Shown: positions 1 through 9,942, numbered from the stretch's first letter. The stretch is DNA of 64,000 bases from RYN-230 sp963793825 (GCA_963793825.1 CAWCBE010000007.1:1-64000); one strand, 5' to 3'. Numbers and translations are program-made. The notes: generated by a model from the sequence alone, not told the origin.

Positions 1-2965
1 CGGCTGGGCGGAGGCCGGCTTGCAGTGCGATCGCGGCGGCCTCGGTGCGGCTGGAGGCGCCCAGCTTGGCCAGGATGTTCGACACGTGCACGCTGGCCGT
101 CTTGGGCGCGATGAACAGCGCGGCGGCGATCTCCCGGTTGCTCCGCCCGGCGGCGATCAGCCGGAGCACCTCGCGTTCCCGCGCGGTCAGCCCGGCCAGC
201 GCGTCCGGCCCGGCGGCCGCCGCGGCGCGCCCCAGCCGGGCCCGGCGGCCCAGGTCCGCCAGCGCGGCCCGGAGCGGCGCGGCGCGGAGGTCCGCGGCCG
301 CCGCGGTGGCCAGCGTCCATTCCCGCTCCGCGTCGGCGCGCAGGCCCGCCTCGGCCAGCGCCTCGGCGAGCCGCCACCGGGACCGGGCCGTCTCGTACAC
401 GAACCCGGGGCTGAACTCCGCTACCACCGCCCGCCATGCCTGCGGGTCGTTGTCCCCGCGGACCCGGGCCCACTCGGCCTCGGCGCGGGCCAGCCAGCCG
501 CGGCCCTCGACGCCGAGCACGAACCGGGGCCGCGCCGGGAAGGCGGCTCCTTCCCGGGCCACCTGGATCAGGTCACCGGCCGCCTCGGCCTCGGCCTGCG
601 CCGCGGCCGAGTCCCCGGCGGCCCGGGCCCGGCGGGCCCGGTCAGCCCGGGCCGCCAGCCCCACCGCGGCGACCCGGATCGCCCCGGGGCCGTAGCCCTT
701 CGCGCTCGCGCCCTCCCCGGCCAGGATCGCCCCGACCTCGGTGAGCGCGGTGTCGGTGTCATCGCGCCACAGCGCGTGCTCGGCCAGCAGGCCGCGGGCG
801 ATGTAGGACGCGAAGCTGTCGGACGGCCAGAAGGGCTCCAGCCAGGCGCGCCGCTCCGCCACCGCGGGGCTGCCCCGGGCCACGTCCAGGAACAGCGCCA
901 TCGCGGACAGCCGGGCCTCCGCCACCGTGGCCACCCGGATGCCGAAACCGTCCGCTACCTGCTGCGCGTGGTCCCACTGCCCGTCCGCGTAGTGCGCGAG
1001 ATAGTGCAGGTACTGCACGTCCAGCCCGTACGGCGCGAGGCCGAGCCCGGCCGACTCGGCGCGGGCCAGCCCCAGGTGCGCCGTCTCGGCCGCCTCGGCC
1101 AGGTTCCCGTTCTCCAGCTGGACCCGGGCCAGCTGGAACGCCGCGCGCAGCTCGACGCCGAGCACCCGTGCCTGGCGGGCCTGCTGGTGCGCCTGGCGCA
1201 GCTTGCCGACCGCCGAGCCCGGCTCGCCGTCGCGCTCGGCGAGCAGCCCCAGGGTGACCAGCGCGTCCGCCTCGATCCACGGGGCGGCCGCCGCCTCGGC
1301 CGCGGCGCGGGCGGCGTGGGCCTGGGCCGCCGCGGGCGCGTCCTGGCCGGAGTACATGAGGGTCTGCGCGCAGGTGGCCAGTGCCCGGGCGTGCTCCCAG
1401 CGCGGCGGGTCCGGGCTGAGCGCCTCGACGGCCGCCCGGGCGGCCGCCGCTGCGGACGCCCGGGCCGCGGGCTCCTCCACCTCGAGCAGGTAGTAGGCCA
1501 GCCGCTCCTGGACCCGGCAGGCCAGCACCGGGTCGGCGGCCGGGTCCGCCGCGTCCCGGATCCGCCGCAGCTGCTGGACGGCGCGGGCCACCTCCCCGCT
1601 GGACGCCGCGCAGTTGGCGGAGCAGAACGCCAGCATGCCGCGGCTCTGCCCGGCGATCTTCTCCGGCTCGGGGACCCGCTCCCACAGGGCCAGGGCGGCG
1701 TCGTAATGCCGGTGCGCCTCGGCCGGCGCGGCCAGCCGCTCCGACTCCTCGCCGGCCCGGACCGACGCGGCGAACGCCCCGGCGATGTCGTGGCTGGCCA
1801 GGCAGTGGTAGGCCAGCTCGGCCGCCGAGCCCGGCACGGCCGCCAGCCGGCTCTCGTCGGCCAGCAGCTCGGCGAACCGGGCGTGCAGCCGGGTCCGCTC
1901 CCCGGGCAGCAGGTCGGCGTACACCGCCTCGCGGATCAGCGCGTGCCGGAACGAGTAGCCGTGCGCGCCGCCGGGCACCAGCAGCTGGTGCGCGACCGCC
2001 TCCCGGATGGCGTCCTCGTAGCCGGCCCGGTCCAGGCCGGACGCCTGCGCCACGATGTCGTCGGCGGCCTGCCGGCCAGCCACCGCGGCGGCCCGCAGCA
2101 CCTGCTGCGCCGGGGCGGGCAGCCGCTCCACCCGGGCCAGCAGCAGCGCGGCCAGGCCGCTGGGCAGCAGCTCGCTGGTGGCGGTGGCGGTGCTGGCCGC
2201 CAGCAGTTCCTCGGCGTAGTACGGGTTGCCCTCGGCGCGGGCGACCATCCGGTGCAGCGCGGACGCGTCCAGCGGCCCCGGGGCCAGCGCGGCCAGGTGG
2301 TCAGCCATGTCCTCGTAGCCGAGCGGCCCCAGCTCGAGGGCGGCCACGGTCGGCAGCCGGAGCAGTTCGGCGACCACCGGGCGGAGCGGGTGACGGCGGT
2401 ACAGGTCATCGGTGCGGAAGGTGACCACCACCGCGACCCGCTCGCGGTGCAGCACCCGGCTCAGGAAGGTCACCAGGTCCCGGGTGGACCGGTCGGCCCA
2501 GTGCAGGTCCTCCAGGACGAGCAGCACCGGCCGGGCGGCGGCCAGTTCCGCGAGCAGCCCGAGCACCGCGCCGAACAGCTGCTGCTGGGCCAGGCCGGAC
2601 GCCTCGCCTTCCCCGCTTTCCGGGCCGGCCCGGTCCGGCAGCAGCTGGCCGAGCACCGGGCGGGCGGCCAGCGCCCCGGCCACCGCCTCCGCCGCCGGGC
2701 CGGCCGCGCCCTCCCGGAGTGCGTCGGCCAGCGGCAGGTACGGGATGGCGTCGCCCAGCTCGGCGCACCGCCCGGACAGCACCAGGAACCCCCGGTCGGA
2801 GGCGCGCGCGGCCAGCTCGGTGACCAGGCGGGTCTTGCCCACCCCGGCGTCCCCGGACAGCAGTGCATGGGCGGGCCGCCCGGCCGCGGCGTCGTCAAGC
2901 AGGCCGAGCAGGCGGGTCAGTTCCCCGTCCCGGCCGACCATCCGTCCTTCCGACGCGCGCAGCAC
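1..2965 (-). CDS. LuxR-family transcriptional regulator with AAA ATPase domain (partial, C-terminus cut by window edge)
   Basis: Large signal-responsive regulator of the MalT/LAL-like class, with an N-terminal ATPase, a long helical (TPR-like) middle and a C-terminal LuxR DNA-binding domain. Walker A GDAGVGKT is at about residues 38-45 and a Walker B-like LVLEDLHWAD at about 150. The C-terminal HTH reads LTAREREVLRLIAAGRSNRE and then VHVSNILAKL, close to the window edge. The frame is still open at position 2, so the last residues are missing. About 988 codons are visible. I prefer the GTG at 2963-2965 because a GATACT -10 box lies 7 bases upstream; the ATG at 2939-2941, preceded by GAAGGA, is the alternative. 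It is divergent from valS across about 50 bp. The ligand and targets cannot be inferred. A 1000-codon ORF on the opposite strand is only a GC shadow. Confidence 0.9.
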   Translation of the reverse strand, partial: MLRASEGRMVGRDGELTRLLGLLDDAAAGRPAHALLSGDAGVGKTRLVTELAARASDRGFLVLSGRCAELGDAIPYLPLADALREGAAGPAAEAVAGALAARPVLGQLLPDRAGPESGEGEASGLAQQQLFGAVLGLLAELAAARPVLLVLEDLHWADRSTRDLVTFLSRVLHRERVAVVVTFRTDDLYRRHPLRPVVAELLRLPTVAALELGPLGYEDMADHLAALAPGPLDASALHRMVARAEGNPYYAEELLAASTATATSELLPSGLAALLLARVERLPAPAQQVLRAAAVAGRQAADDIVAQASGLDRAGYEDAIREAVAHQLLVPGGAHGYSFRHALIREAVYADLLPGERTRLHARFAELLADESRLAAVPGSAAELAYHCLASHDIAGAFAASVRAGEESERLAAPAEAHRHYDAALALWERVPEPEKIAGQSRGMLAFCSANCAASSGEVARAVQQLRRIRDAADPAADPVLACRVQERLAYYLLEVEEPAARASAAAAARAAVEALSPDPPRWEHARALATCAQTLMYSGQDAPAAAQAHAARAAAEAAAAPWIEADALVTLGLLAERDGEPGSAVGKLRQAHQQARQARVLGVELRAAFQLARVQLENGNLAEAAETAHLGLARAESAGLGLAPYGLDVQYLHYLAHYADGQWDHAQQVADGFGIRVATVAEARLSAMALFLDVARGSPAVAERRAWLEPFWPSDSFASYIARGLLAEHALWRDDTDTALTEVGAILAGEGASAKGYGPGAIRVAAVGLAARADRARRARAAGDSAAAQAEAEAAGDLIQVAREGAAFPARPRFVLGVEGRGWLARAEAEWARVRGDNDPQAWRAVVAEFSPGFVYETARSRWRLAEALAEAGLRADAEREWTLATAAAADLRAAPLRAALADLGRRARLGRAAAAAGPDALAGLTAREREVLRLIAAGRSNREIAAALFIAPKTASVHVSNILAKLGASSRTEAAAIALQAGLRPA

Positions 2966-2972
2966 AGCACCC

Positions 2973-3011
2973 AGTATCACAGCAGCGGCGGTGACCGGGA
3001 TGCGCTACTCT
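2973..3011. promoter_or_regulatory. Divergent -10 boxes for the LuxR-type regulator and valS
   Basis: On the plus strand TACTCT (3006-3011) sits 7 bases before the valS ATG. On the minus strand GATACT (complement of 2973-2978) sits 7 bases before the GTG of the LuxR-type gene. Neither start has a Shine-Dalgarno sequence at the normal distance, so both mRNAs are probably leaderless. Confidence 0.5.
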
Positions 3012-3018
3012 GGCCGTC

Positions 3019-5689
3019 ATGAGCACCGATTCCCGCCCCGCTGCCGCTGAGCAGCGCCGTGCCAGCCTGGTGCCGGTCAAGCCTTCGCTCGACGGCATCG
3101 AGGAAAAGTGGTCGCGCCGGTGGGAAGAGCAGGGCGTAGTACAAGTTTGATCCTGGCGCCCCACGGGACGCTGTTTTCTCCATCGATACTCCCCCGCTGA
3201 CCGTCAGCGGGGCGCTGCACATCGGGCACGTCTGCTCGTTCACCCACACTGACACGGTCGCGCGGTTCCACCGGATGCGCGGCCAGGCGGTGTTCTACCC
3301 CATCGGCTGGGACGACAACGGCCTGCCCACCGAGCGCCGGGTGCAGAACTACTTCCACGTGCAGTGTGACCCGGCGCTGCGCTACGACCCGTCCTTCGTG
3401 CCGCCCGGCTCGCCGTCCGGCGAGCCGGTGAAGGTGTCCCGGCGCAACTTCGTGGCGCTCTGCGAGCGGCTCAGCGACCTGGATGAGCAGGCGTTCGAGC
3501 AGGTCTGGCGGCGGCTCGGGCTGTCGGTGGACTGGTCGGCGCAATACCGCACGATCGGCGACACCGCGCGGGCCCTCTCCCAGCGGGCCTTCCTGGGCAA
3601 CCTGGCCCTCGGCCAGGCCTACCTGGCCGAGGGCCCGACCCTGTGGGACGTCACGTTCCGCACCGCGGTGGCCCAGGCGGAGCTGGAGGACCGGGACGTG
3701 GCCGGCCACTACTTCCGGCTGGCATTCCGGCGGCCGGACGGCACTGCGCTGCCGGTGGCCACCACCCGCCCCGAGCTGCTGCCCGCGTGCGTGGCGCTGG
3801 TCTTCCATCCCGGCGACGCGCGCTACGCCGGGCTGGCCGGTGCCACCGCGACGACGCCGCTGCTGCGCACCGAGGTGCCGGTCCTGGCCCATCACCTCGC
3901 CGACCCGGGCAAGGGCACCGGCCTGGCCATGGTCTGCACGTTCGGCGACCTGACCGACGTGACCTGGTGGCGGGACCTGGCCCTGCCGGCCCGCCCGGTG
4001 CTCGGCCCGGACGGCCGGCTGCTGGCCGCCCTGCCCCCGGGGATCACCAGCCGGGCCGGCCGGTCCGCCTACCAGCAGCTGGCCGGGGCAACCGTGCAGC
4101 AGGCCCGGCAACGGGTGGCCGCGCTGGCCCGGGCGTCCGGTGAGCTGCTCGGCGACCCGGAGCCGCTGATCCACCCGGTGAAGTTCTACGAGCGGGGCAG
4201 CGCGCCGCTGGAGATCATCACCACCCGGCAATGGTACCTGCGCAACGGCGGCCGCGACCAGCGGCTGCGCGAGGAACTGCTGGAGGCGGGCCGGGAGATC
4301 AGCTGGCACCCGGCGCACATGGCGGCCCGCTACGAGAACTGGGTCAGCGGGCTGACCGGGGACTGGCTGGTCAGCCGGCAGCGCTTCTTCGGGGTGCCGA
4401 TCCCGGTGTGGTACCCGCTGGACTCCGATGGCCAGCCCCGGTACGACGCGCCCATCCCGGCGGACGAGGCCCGGCTGCCGGCCGACCCGGCCGCCGAGCC
4501 GCCGCCTGGCTACACCGAGGAGCAGCGCGGCCAGCCGGGCGGCTTCACCGCCGACCCGGACGTGCTGGACACGTGGGCAACGTCCTCGCTGACCCCGCAC
4601 ATCGCGGCGGCCAGCGCCTCGGCGCGGGCCGGCACGGACCTCACCGCGCACGTCTACCCGATGGACATGCGGCCGCAGGCCCACGAGATCATCCGGACCT
4701 GGCTGTTCTACACGGTGCTCCGGGCCCACCTGGCCGACGGCGTGCTGCCCTGGCGGCACGCCGCGATCTCGGGCTGGATCCTGGACCCGGACCGGAAGAA
4801 AATGTCGAAATCCCGGGGCAACGTGGTGACCCCGATGGACTCGCTGCGCCAGCACGGCTCGGACGCGGCGCGGTACTGGGCGGCCAGCGGCCGCCTCGGC
4901 ACCGACATGGTCTTCGATCCCGCCCAGCTGCGGGTGGGCCGCCGGCTGGCCATCAAGATCCTCAACGCCGCCCGGTTCGCACTGTCCCTGGCCCCGCCCG
5001 GGGAGACCGGGGCCGATGCCGGGGATGGCCGCGGGCCTGGTGCCGGCCGGCCGCCCGGTGCCAGCGAGGCGCCTGGTGGCGGCGGGCCCGGTGCCATCAC
5101 CGAGCCGCTGGACCGGGCCATGCTGCACCGGCTGGCCGGCGTGGTGGCCGCCTGCACCACGGCGTTCGGGGACTACGACCATGCCCGGGCCCTGGCCGAG
5201 ACCGAGTCGTTCTTCTGGTTCTTCTGCGACGACTACCTGGAACTGGTCAAGTCCCGGGCTTACGGGGAACGCGGGACGCAGCCCGCCGCCTCGGCGGTGG
5301 CCGCGCTGCGGGCCGCCCTGTCGGTACTGCTCCGGCTGTTCGCGCCGGTGCTCCCGTTCGTCACCGAAGAGGTGTGGTCCTGGTGGCAGGACGGCTCCAT
5401 CCACCGCGCCCGCTGGCCCGAGCCCGGTGAGCTGCGCGAGCTGGCCGGCCCGGCCGACCCCGCCGTGCTGGACGCAGCGTCCGCCGCGATCGCGGCGGTG
5501 CGCGGCGCCAAGTCGGCGGCCCGGCTGTCCGTCCGGGCGCCCGTCCGCCAGCTGGTCATCTCGGCCGGCGACGCCGACCTGGCCCGGATCCGCGCCGTGC
5601 TGGGCGACGTCCAGGCGGCGGGCAAGGTCGGGCAGGTGGTGGCCCGCCCGTCGGCCAGCCCGGAACCGGTGCACCACGTCACCCTCTGA
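3019..5689 (+). CDS. valS: Valine--tRNA ligase, short archaeal-like form, interrupted by a +1 frameshift
   Basis: Class I aminoacyl-tRNA synthetase that charges tRNA-Val. The HIGH motif (about residue 67) and KMSKS (about residue 594) are both present, with the family stretch FYPIGWDDNGLPTERRVQN. The expected length is about 889 aa, and it lacks the long C-terminal coiled coil of the usual bacterial enzyme. Reading from ATG 3019, the frame hits TGA at 3148-3150 after 43 codons. Removing one base near 3138 restores GVYKFDPGAP and then an open frame to 5689. The first downstream ATG in that frame is 3275, which lies after the HIGH motif, so internal initiation there would not give a working enzyme. 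A sequencing or assembly insertion is the simplest explanation. Real decay would require a second valS elsewhere. Confidence 0.85.
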
Positions 5690-5691
5690 CC

Positions 5692-5730
5692 GCTGAGTTG
5701 GCCCGGGGCGGTTCCCCGGGCCAACTCAGC
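5692..5730. terminator. Bidirectional hairpin terminator between valS and DUF1349 gene
   Basis: Perfect 17-bp inverted repeat (arms 5692-5708 and 5714-5730, 5-base loop). It starts two bases after the valS stop and lies between two convergent genes. There is no U tract, which is usual in actinomycetes. Confidence 0.75.
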
Positions 5731-5743
5731 CGGGGACGACGGG

Positions 5744-6286
5744 CTAGTTCCTCGAGGCGACCCGCAGTTCGCGGAAGGACACGCTGAACCCGGGGCCCTC
5801 CGGGGCGGCGCACATCACCCCGGCCAGCAGTTCGCTGTCCGGCGGCAGGTAGACCAGGGCGGCCAGGTCCGGCGGCACGTCGGGGTCGGTGGTGTACCGG
5901 ATTTCCACCGCGTCGCCGCGCCGGGACACCCGCAGCGCGATGTCGTCCGCGCCGTCCGGCAGGTTGGCCACCGACCAGCTGGACAGGCCCAGGGTGAGCA
6001 CGGTACTCAGCCGCGGCCGTCCTTCGAAGAACTCCACCCCGGTCTTCAGCCAGGTACGCTCGTCGGCCCGGAGCATCACCCCGGCCTGGTCGTACTGGGC
6101 GGCCCAGTTCCCCCGGATGCGCACCGCCACGTCCAGGTCACCGGCCAGCACCTCACCGTAGACGTGACCGCTGTCCCGGATGTAGCCGTAGCCGGTGACC
6201 CGCCAGAAGTCGGTGCCGGGATCCACGTTCACCTGCAGAACGTCGTCGGTCCGCTGCCAGCTGGCCGGCTCGTTCAGCCACTCCAT
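5744..6286 (-). CDS. DUF1349 family protein
   Basis: Protein of 180 aa resembling the DUF1349 family, which has a concanavalin/beta-glucanase-like jelly-roll fold. The family-like parts are the WQRTDDVLQVNVDPGTDFWR start, the DQAGVMLRADERTWLKTGVE core and the C-terminal SVSFRELRVA. It has no signal peptide and no obvious catalytic acid pair, so the biochemical role is unknown. The frame is open farther upstream, but ATG 6284-6286 has GGAGG 7 bases before it and begins right at the conserved domain. It is convergent with valS and divergent from msrB. Confidence 0.8.
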   Translation of the reverse strand: MEWLNEPASWQRTDDVLQVNVDPGTDFWRVTGYGYIRDSGHVYGEVLAGDLDVAVRIRGNWAAQYDQAGVMLRADERTWLKTGVEFFEGRPRLSTVLTLGLSSWSVANLPDGADDIALRVSRRGDAVEIRYTTDPDVPPDLAALVYLPPDSELLAGVMCAAPEGPGFSVSFRELRVASRN

Positions 6287-6339
6287 TGCCACGCCTCCGT
6301 GATCTCCGCCGAGAAGAGGGTAGCGGTAATACGGTCGGG

Positions 6340-6345
6340 TAGCCT
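6340..6345 (+). promoter_or_regulatory. -10 box of leaderless msrB
   Basis: TAGCCT lies 7 bases before the msrB ATG at 6353, and no Shine-Dalgarno sequence is present. Confidence 0.5.
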
Positions 6346-6352
6346 CGCCCGC

Positions 6353-6757
6353 ATGGACAAGGTGCGCCGAACCGATACCGAATGGCGGGAACGCCTCAGC
6401 CCGGAGGAGTACAAGGTGCTCCGCCAGGCCGGCACCGAGGCACCCTGGACCGGCGAGTACACCGATACCAAGACCGAGGGCGTGTACCGGTGCCGGGCCT
6501 GCGGGGCGGAGCTGTTCCGCTCCGGCGCCAAGTTCGAGTCGCACTGTGGCTGGCCCAGTTTCTATGCCCCGACCGAGGACGACGCGGTCATCCTGATCGA
6601 GGACAACTCACTGGGCATGCGCCGGGTCGAGGTCCGCTGCGCCGCGTGTGAGTCTCATCTCGGACACGTGTTCGAAGGCGAGGGCTACCAGGTGCCCACC
6701 GACCAGCGCTGGTGCATCAACTCCGTCTCCCTCACCCTGGAACCCGCCCGGTCCTGA
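6353..6757 (+). CDS. msrB: Peptide-methionine (R)-S-oxide reductase
   Basis: Reduces methionine-R-sulfoxide in oxidised proteins. The 134-residue protein is a complete MsrB domain. It has two zinc-binding pairs (CRAC and CAAC), the SHCGWPSFYAP stretch and the catalytic Cys in QRWCINSVSL. The ORF extends upstream, but ATG 6353 matches the family start and sits just after a TANNNT box, consistent with a leaderless transcript. No msrA is adjacent. Confidence 0.95.
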   Translation: MDKVRRTDTEWRERLSPEEYKVLRQAGTEAPWTGEYTDTKTEGVYRCRACGAELFRSGAKFESHCGWPSFYAPTEDDAVILIEDNSLGMRRVEVRCAACESHLGHVFEGEGYQVPTDQRWCINSVSLTLEPARS

Positions 6758-6911
6758 CCCGTCCCGCCCGCCCCCTCGCGGGGCCCGCTCCGCCGCATCC
6801 CCGCCGCCCGGCCGCCCGCCGCCCGGCCCACCACCGCCCGAGATATTAACTGTGCGCCCTATGGGTAGGTCATCCCTTGCGCAGTGTGGGGACCGCACGG
6901 GGGGGCACTTC

Positions 6912-9200
6912 ATGGGAAATTTCATGGCCGGGCTGGCCCGTGCGGCCATCCGGTTCCGCTACGTCATCATCGCGGCCTGGGTGATCATCGGGGCGCTGTG
7001 CATCGCCTTCTTCCCGTCGCTGTCCAGCGCGGTGAACACCGACAACAGCTCGTTCCTGCCCGCCAGCTCGCCGAGCGTGCACGCGATGAACCTGGCCGCC
7101 CCATTCCAGCCCACCAGCGACAGCACCGGGACCCTGGTGGTCCTGGGCAAGTCCACGCTGAGCTCCAGCGACCAGCAGGCGATCACCAGCCTGCAGGACA
7201 AGATCGCCAAGGATGACCACGTGGTGTCCGTGTCCGACCAGGGGCTGTCCCAGGACGGCAAGGCGGACAAGGCCCAGGTGGTCATCAACGTGCTGACGTC
7301 GTCCACCAAGGCCGCGCCCACCGTGGCGGCCATCCGGTCCACGATGAGCAGCTTCCAGCTGCCCTCCGGGCTGTCCTCCTACCTGACCGGGCAGCTGCCC
7401 AGCGCGGTGGACAACCAGAACTCCCAGGCCCGCGCGCAGCGCCTGACCGAGGACCTGTCGGTGCTGGTCATCCTGGTGATGCTGATCATCGTGTTCCGTG
7501 CGGTGGCCGCGCCGCTGATCACCCTGCTGCCGGCCATCTGGGTGCTGCTGATGTCGGGCGCCATCATCGCCGAGGCGTCCAAGGCCGGGCTGCAGGTCTC
7601 TACCATCACCGAGACGATGCTGACCGTGCTGCTGCTCGGGGCGGGCACCGACTACGGGCTGTTCTTCATCATGCGGGTCCGCGAGGAGATGGCCGAAGGG
7701 GCCACCCCGCACCGGGCGATCGAGGACGCCGGGCGCTACGTCGGCGAGTCGATCACGTTCTCCGCGGGCACGGTCATCGTGGCGCTGCTCACCCTGCTGC
7801 TGGCCACGTTCGGGCTGTACTCCGGGCTCGGCCCGGCGCTGGCCCTCGGGGTCTTCCTCATGCTGCTGGCCGCGCTGACCCTGCTGCCCGCGCTGCTCGC
7901 GGTGTTCGGCCGGGCCACGTTCTGGCCGCGGCCGGTCCGGCCCGCGAACCGGGAGGGCCTCTACGCCCGGCTGGCCGACGTGGTCATCGCCCACCCGGTG
8001 ACCACGCTGGTCGCCGGGGTGCTGTTCCTCGCCGTGCTCGGCGTGTTCTCGTTCGGGTACACCTCCAGCGGCTTCGGCGGGCAGACCACCGGCCCGCCCG
8101 GCAGCCAGTCCGCCGACGGCACCAACGTGATCAACAACCACTACCCGCCGGCCGTGGCCAACCCGACCCAGGTGCTGCTGGTCTGGAAGTCCTCGGTGTG
8201 GAAGAACCTGGGCCCGGTCCAGCAGGCGGAGAACGAGCTCGGCGGCAAGCCCGTGTTCGCCTCGGTCAGCGGGCCGTTCGACCCCAACGGCACGACGTTG
8301 ACCACCAGCCAGCTGTCCAGCCTGTACGCCCAGCTGGGGCCGCCCGGGAAGCTGCCCGCGACCGAGCCGGCCGGCACCCCGGTGTCCGCGCAGCAGTACC
8401 AGCTCTACCGCGCGCTGGCCCAGTTCATCAGTCCCAACGGCGAGACGGTGCAGTACTACACCTCGCTCAAGGCAGGCGCGCCGTCCACGACCGCGGCGAT
8501 CAACGCCACCCCGGCGGTGCGCAGCGCGGTGACCAGCGTGCAGCACTCGGTGGGCGCCATCGACAGCGGCGCCGCCGGGCTGGCCCCGTCGTCGTACGAC
8601 GTGAGCACGGTGTCGCAGAGCGACCTGAAGGAGATCGTGCCGGTGGTGATCGTGCTGCTGGCCCTGCTGCTCGGGCTGCTGCTGCGCAGCATCGTCGCGC
8701 CGCTGTACCTGGTGGCCACGGTGCTGCTCAGCTACTTCGCCGCGCTCGGCATCGCGGTGCTCATCTTCCAGGTCGGCGCAGGTGACTCCGGGCTGAACTT
8801 CGTGCTGCCGTTCCTGCTGTTCATCTTCCTGATGGCGCTGGGCGAGGACTACAACATCCTGGTCATGAGCCGGATCCGGGAGGAAGCCCACCACAGCCCG
8901 CTGCGCCCGGCCGTGCGCACCGCCTCACACCACACCGGCAGCACGGTGACCTCGGCCGGGCTGATCCTGGCGGCCACCTTCGCCTCGGCCGGCCTCACCG
9001 GCGCGACCAGCCAGATCAAGGAGCTCGGCGCGGCTATCGCGCTGGGCGTGCTGATCGACACGTTCCTGGTCCGCACCCTGATGGTGCCGGCCATCGTGGT
9101 GCTGTGCGGCCGCTGGAACTGGTTCCCGTCCAAGCTGTACCGCCGCAGCGCCCAGGTCCCGGCGGCCGTGGCCGCAGGCACGCCCCCGGTCAAAGCCTGA
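6912..9200 (+). CDS. MMPL/RND family membrane transporter
   Basis: Inner-membrane exporter of the MMPL (RND) superfamily, 762 aa, probably for lipids or hydrophobic compounds. It shows the two-fold repeat of the family: TM1, a long extracytoplasmic loop, then a TM bundle. The conserved proton-relay motifs are GAGTDYGLFF (about residue 245) and ALGEDYNILV (about residue 644). The ATG at 6912 is preceded by a G-rich ribosome binding site and starts just before TM1 (FRYVIIAAWVIIGALCIAFF); upstream starts in the same frame would add a Pro-rich non-membrane leader. It is a stand-alone gene followed by a copy of the dispersed GC repeat. The substrate is unknown. Confidence 0.9.
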   Translation: MGNFMAGLARAAIRFRYVIIAAWVIIGALCIAFFPSLSSAVNTDNSSFLPASSPSVHAMNLAAPFQPTSDSTGTLVVLGKSTLSSSDQQAITSLQDKIAKDDHVVSVSDQGLSQDGKADKAQVVINVLTSSTKAAPTVAAIRSTMSSFQLPSGLSSYLTGQLPSAVDNQNSQARAQRLTEDLSVLVILVMLIIVFRAVAAPLITLLPAIWVLLMSGAIIAEASKAGLQVSTITETMLTVLLLGAGTDYGLFFIMRVREEMAEGATPHRAIEDAGRYVGESITFSAGTVIVALLTLLLATFGLYSGLGPALALGVFLMLLAALTLLPALLAVFGRATFWPRPVRPANREGLYARLADVVIAHPVTTLVAGVLFLAVLGVFSFGYTSSGFGGQTTGPPGSQSADGTNVINNHYPPAVANPTQVLLVWKSSVWKNLGPVQQAENELGGKPVFASVSGPFDPNGTTLTTSQLSSLYAQLGPPGKLPATEPAGTPVSAQQYQLYRALAQFISPNGETVQYYTSLKAGAPSTTAAINATPAVRSAVTSVQHSVGAIDSGAAGLAPSSYDVSTVSQSDLKEIVPVVIVLLALLLGLLLRSIVAPLYLVATVLLSYFAALGIAVLIFQVGAGDSGLNFVLPFLLFIFLMALGEDYNILVMSRIREEAHHSPLRPAVRTASHHTGSTVTSAGLILAATFASAGLTGATSQIKELGAAIALGVLIDTFLVRTLMVPAIVVLCGRWNWFPSKLYRRSAQVPAAVAAGTPPVKA

Positions 9201-9205
9201 GCCCG

Positions 9206-9284
9206 CTAGCCCGGGGGACGGCCCCCGCAACCTCCGCGATTCGCTGGCCCGGCGGGGACATGCCTGCGGCGCGCCCCGCCTCGC
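9206..9284 (+). repeat. Dispersed ~80-bp GC-palindromic repeat, copy 1
   Basis: Starts with CTAG, then a CGGGGG/CCCCCG hairpin, CCGCGATTCGCTGGC, and ends GCGGCGCGCCCCGCCTCGC. Related copies are at 28262-28355, 54351-54425, 58290-58370 (inside a gene) and 60683-60759. It probably acts as a transcription stop after the MMPL gene. Confidence 0.7.
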
Positions 9285-9311
9285 TCCCGCGGGCCAGCCC
9301 GGTCCTGGCGG

Positions 9312-9812
9312 CTAAAGCTTGTAGCCGATGTCGCGGAGCAGGCGGTGCCGGGCCGCGGCGTCCGCGTCGGTCTCCACCCCGAGCGGGGGCAGGCCGTCGA
9401 TGACCCCGGCCACGCCGCGCCCGCCGCCCGCGGCCGTGGCCACGATGACCTGCACCGGGTTGGCGGTGGCGCAGAACACCGTGCAGACCTCCGGGACCGC
9501 CCTGACCGGGTTCATCACGTTCACCGGGAAGCCGTCCCGCAGCATGATGATGAACACATGCCCGGCCGCGATCGCCTCAGCGTTCGCCACGGCCAGGCCG
9601 ATGAGCTCCGGGTCGTTCCCGGACCGGCGGATCAGCCGCTCCCCCGATGCCTCGCAGAAGGCGATGCCGAACTTCAGCTGGGAACTGACCCCGGCCAGCG
9701 CCTCGTGCAGGTCCTCCACCGTCTTGATGAAGTGCGCCTGGCCGACGATGACGTTGACCTCGACCGGCTTCTCCACCGGGACCAGCTCGAACTCGGCCAC
9801 CGTAGCGGCCAT
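9312..9812 (-). CDS. Adenosine-specific kinase family protein (PF04008-like)
   Basis: Protein of 166 aa that matches the small adenosine-specific kinase family across its length. Conserved stretches include VGQAHFIKTVEDLHEAL, KFGIAFCEASG and the NDPELIGLAVANAEAIAAGH region. The family is named from a structural-genomics protein and its cellular role is poorly defined. ATG 9810-9812 follows a G-rich ribosome binding site; the GTG three codons upstream is too close to it. The gene stands alone between the MMPL gene and the GH5 gene. Confidence 0.85.
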   Translation of the reverse strand: MAATVAEFELVPVEKPVEVNVIVGQAHFIKTVEDLHEALAGVSSQLKFGIAFCEASGERLIRRSGNDPELIGLAVANAEAIAAGHVFIIMLRDGFPVNVMNPVRAVPEVCTVFCATANPVQVIVATAAGGGRGVAGVIDGLPPLGVETDADAAARHRLLRDIGYKL

Positions 9813-9942
9813 GGCAGACACCCCCCTGGCTCAGCCCGCCCCGGTACAGGTCACGCGGGATGGTGACACGGAGGCCGAAGGCCTGCCCGGAGCGGTAGCT
9901 GACTCAGCATGACCGTACCCGCCCCGGCCCGGCCCGGCCGGG

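Noticed and set aside
20..3022. 1000-codon plus-strand ORF covering the first 3 kb
   Set aside because: It is the GC-rich shadow of the LuxR-type regulator on the minus strand; its Arg/Gly/Pro composition matches no family.
3077..5677. 866-codon minus-strand ORF opposite valS
   Set aside because: Antisense shadow; the plus strand encodes clear ValRS motifs.
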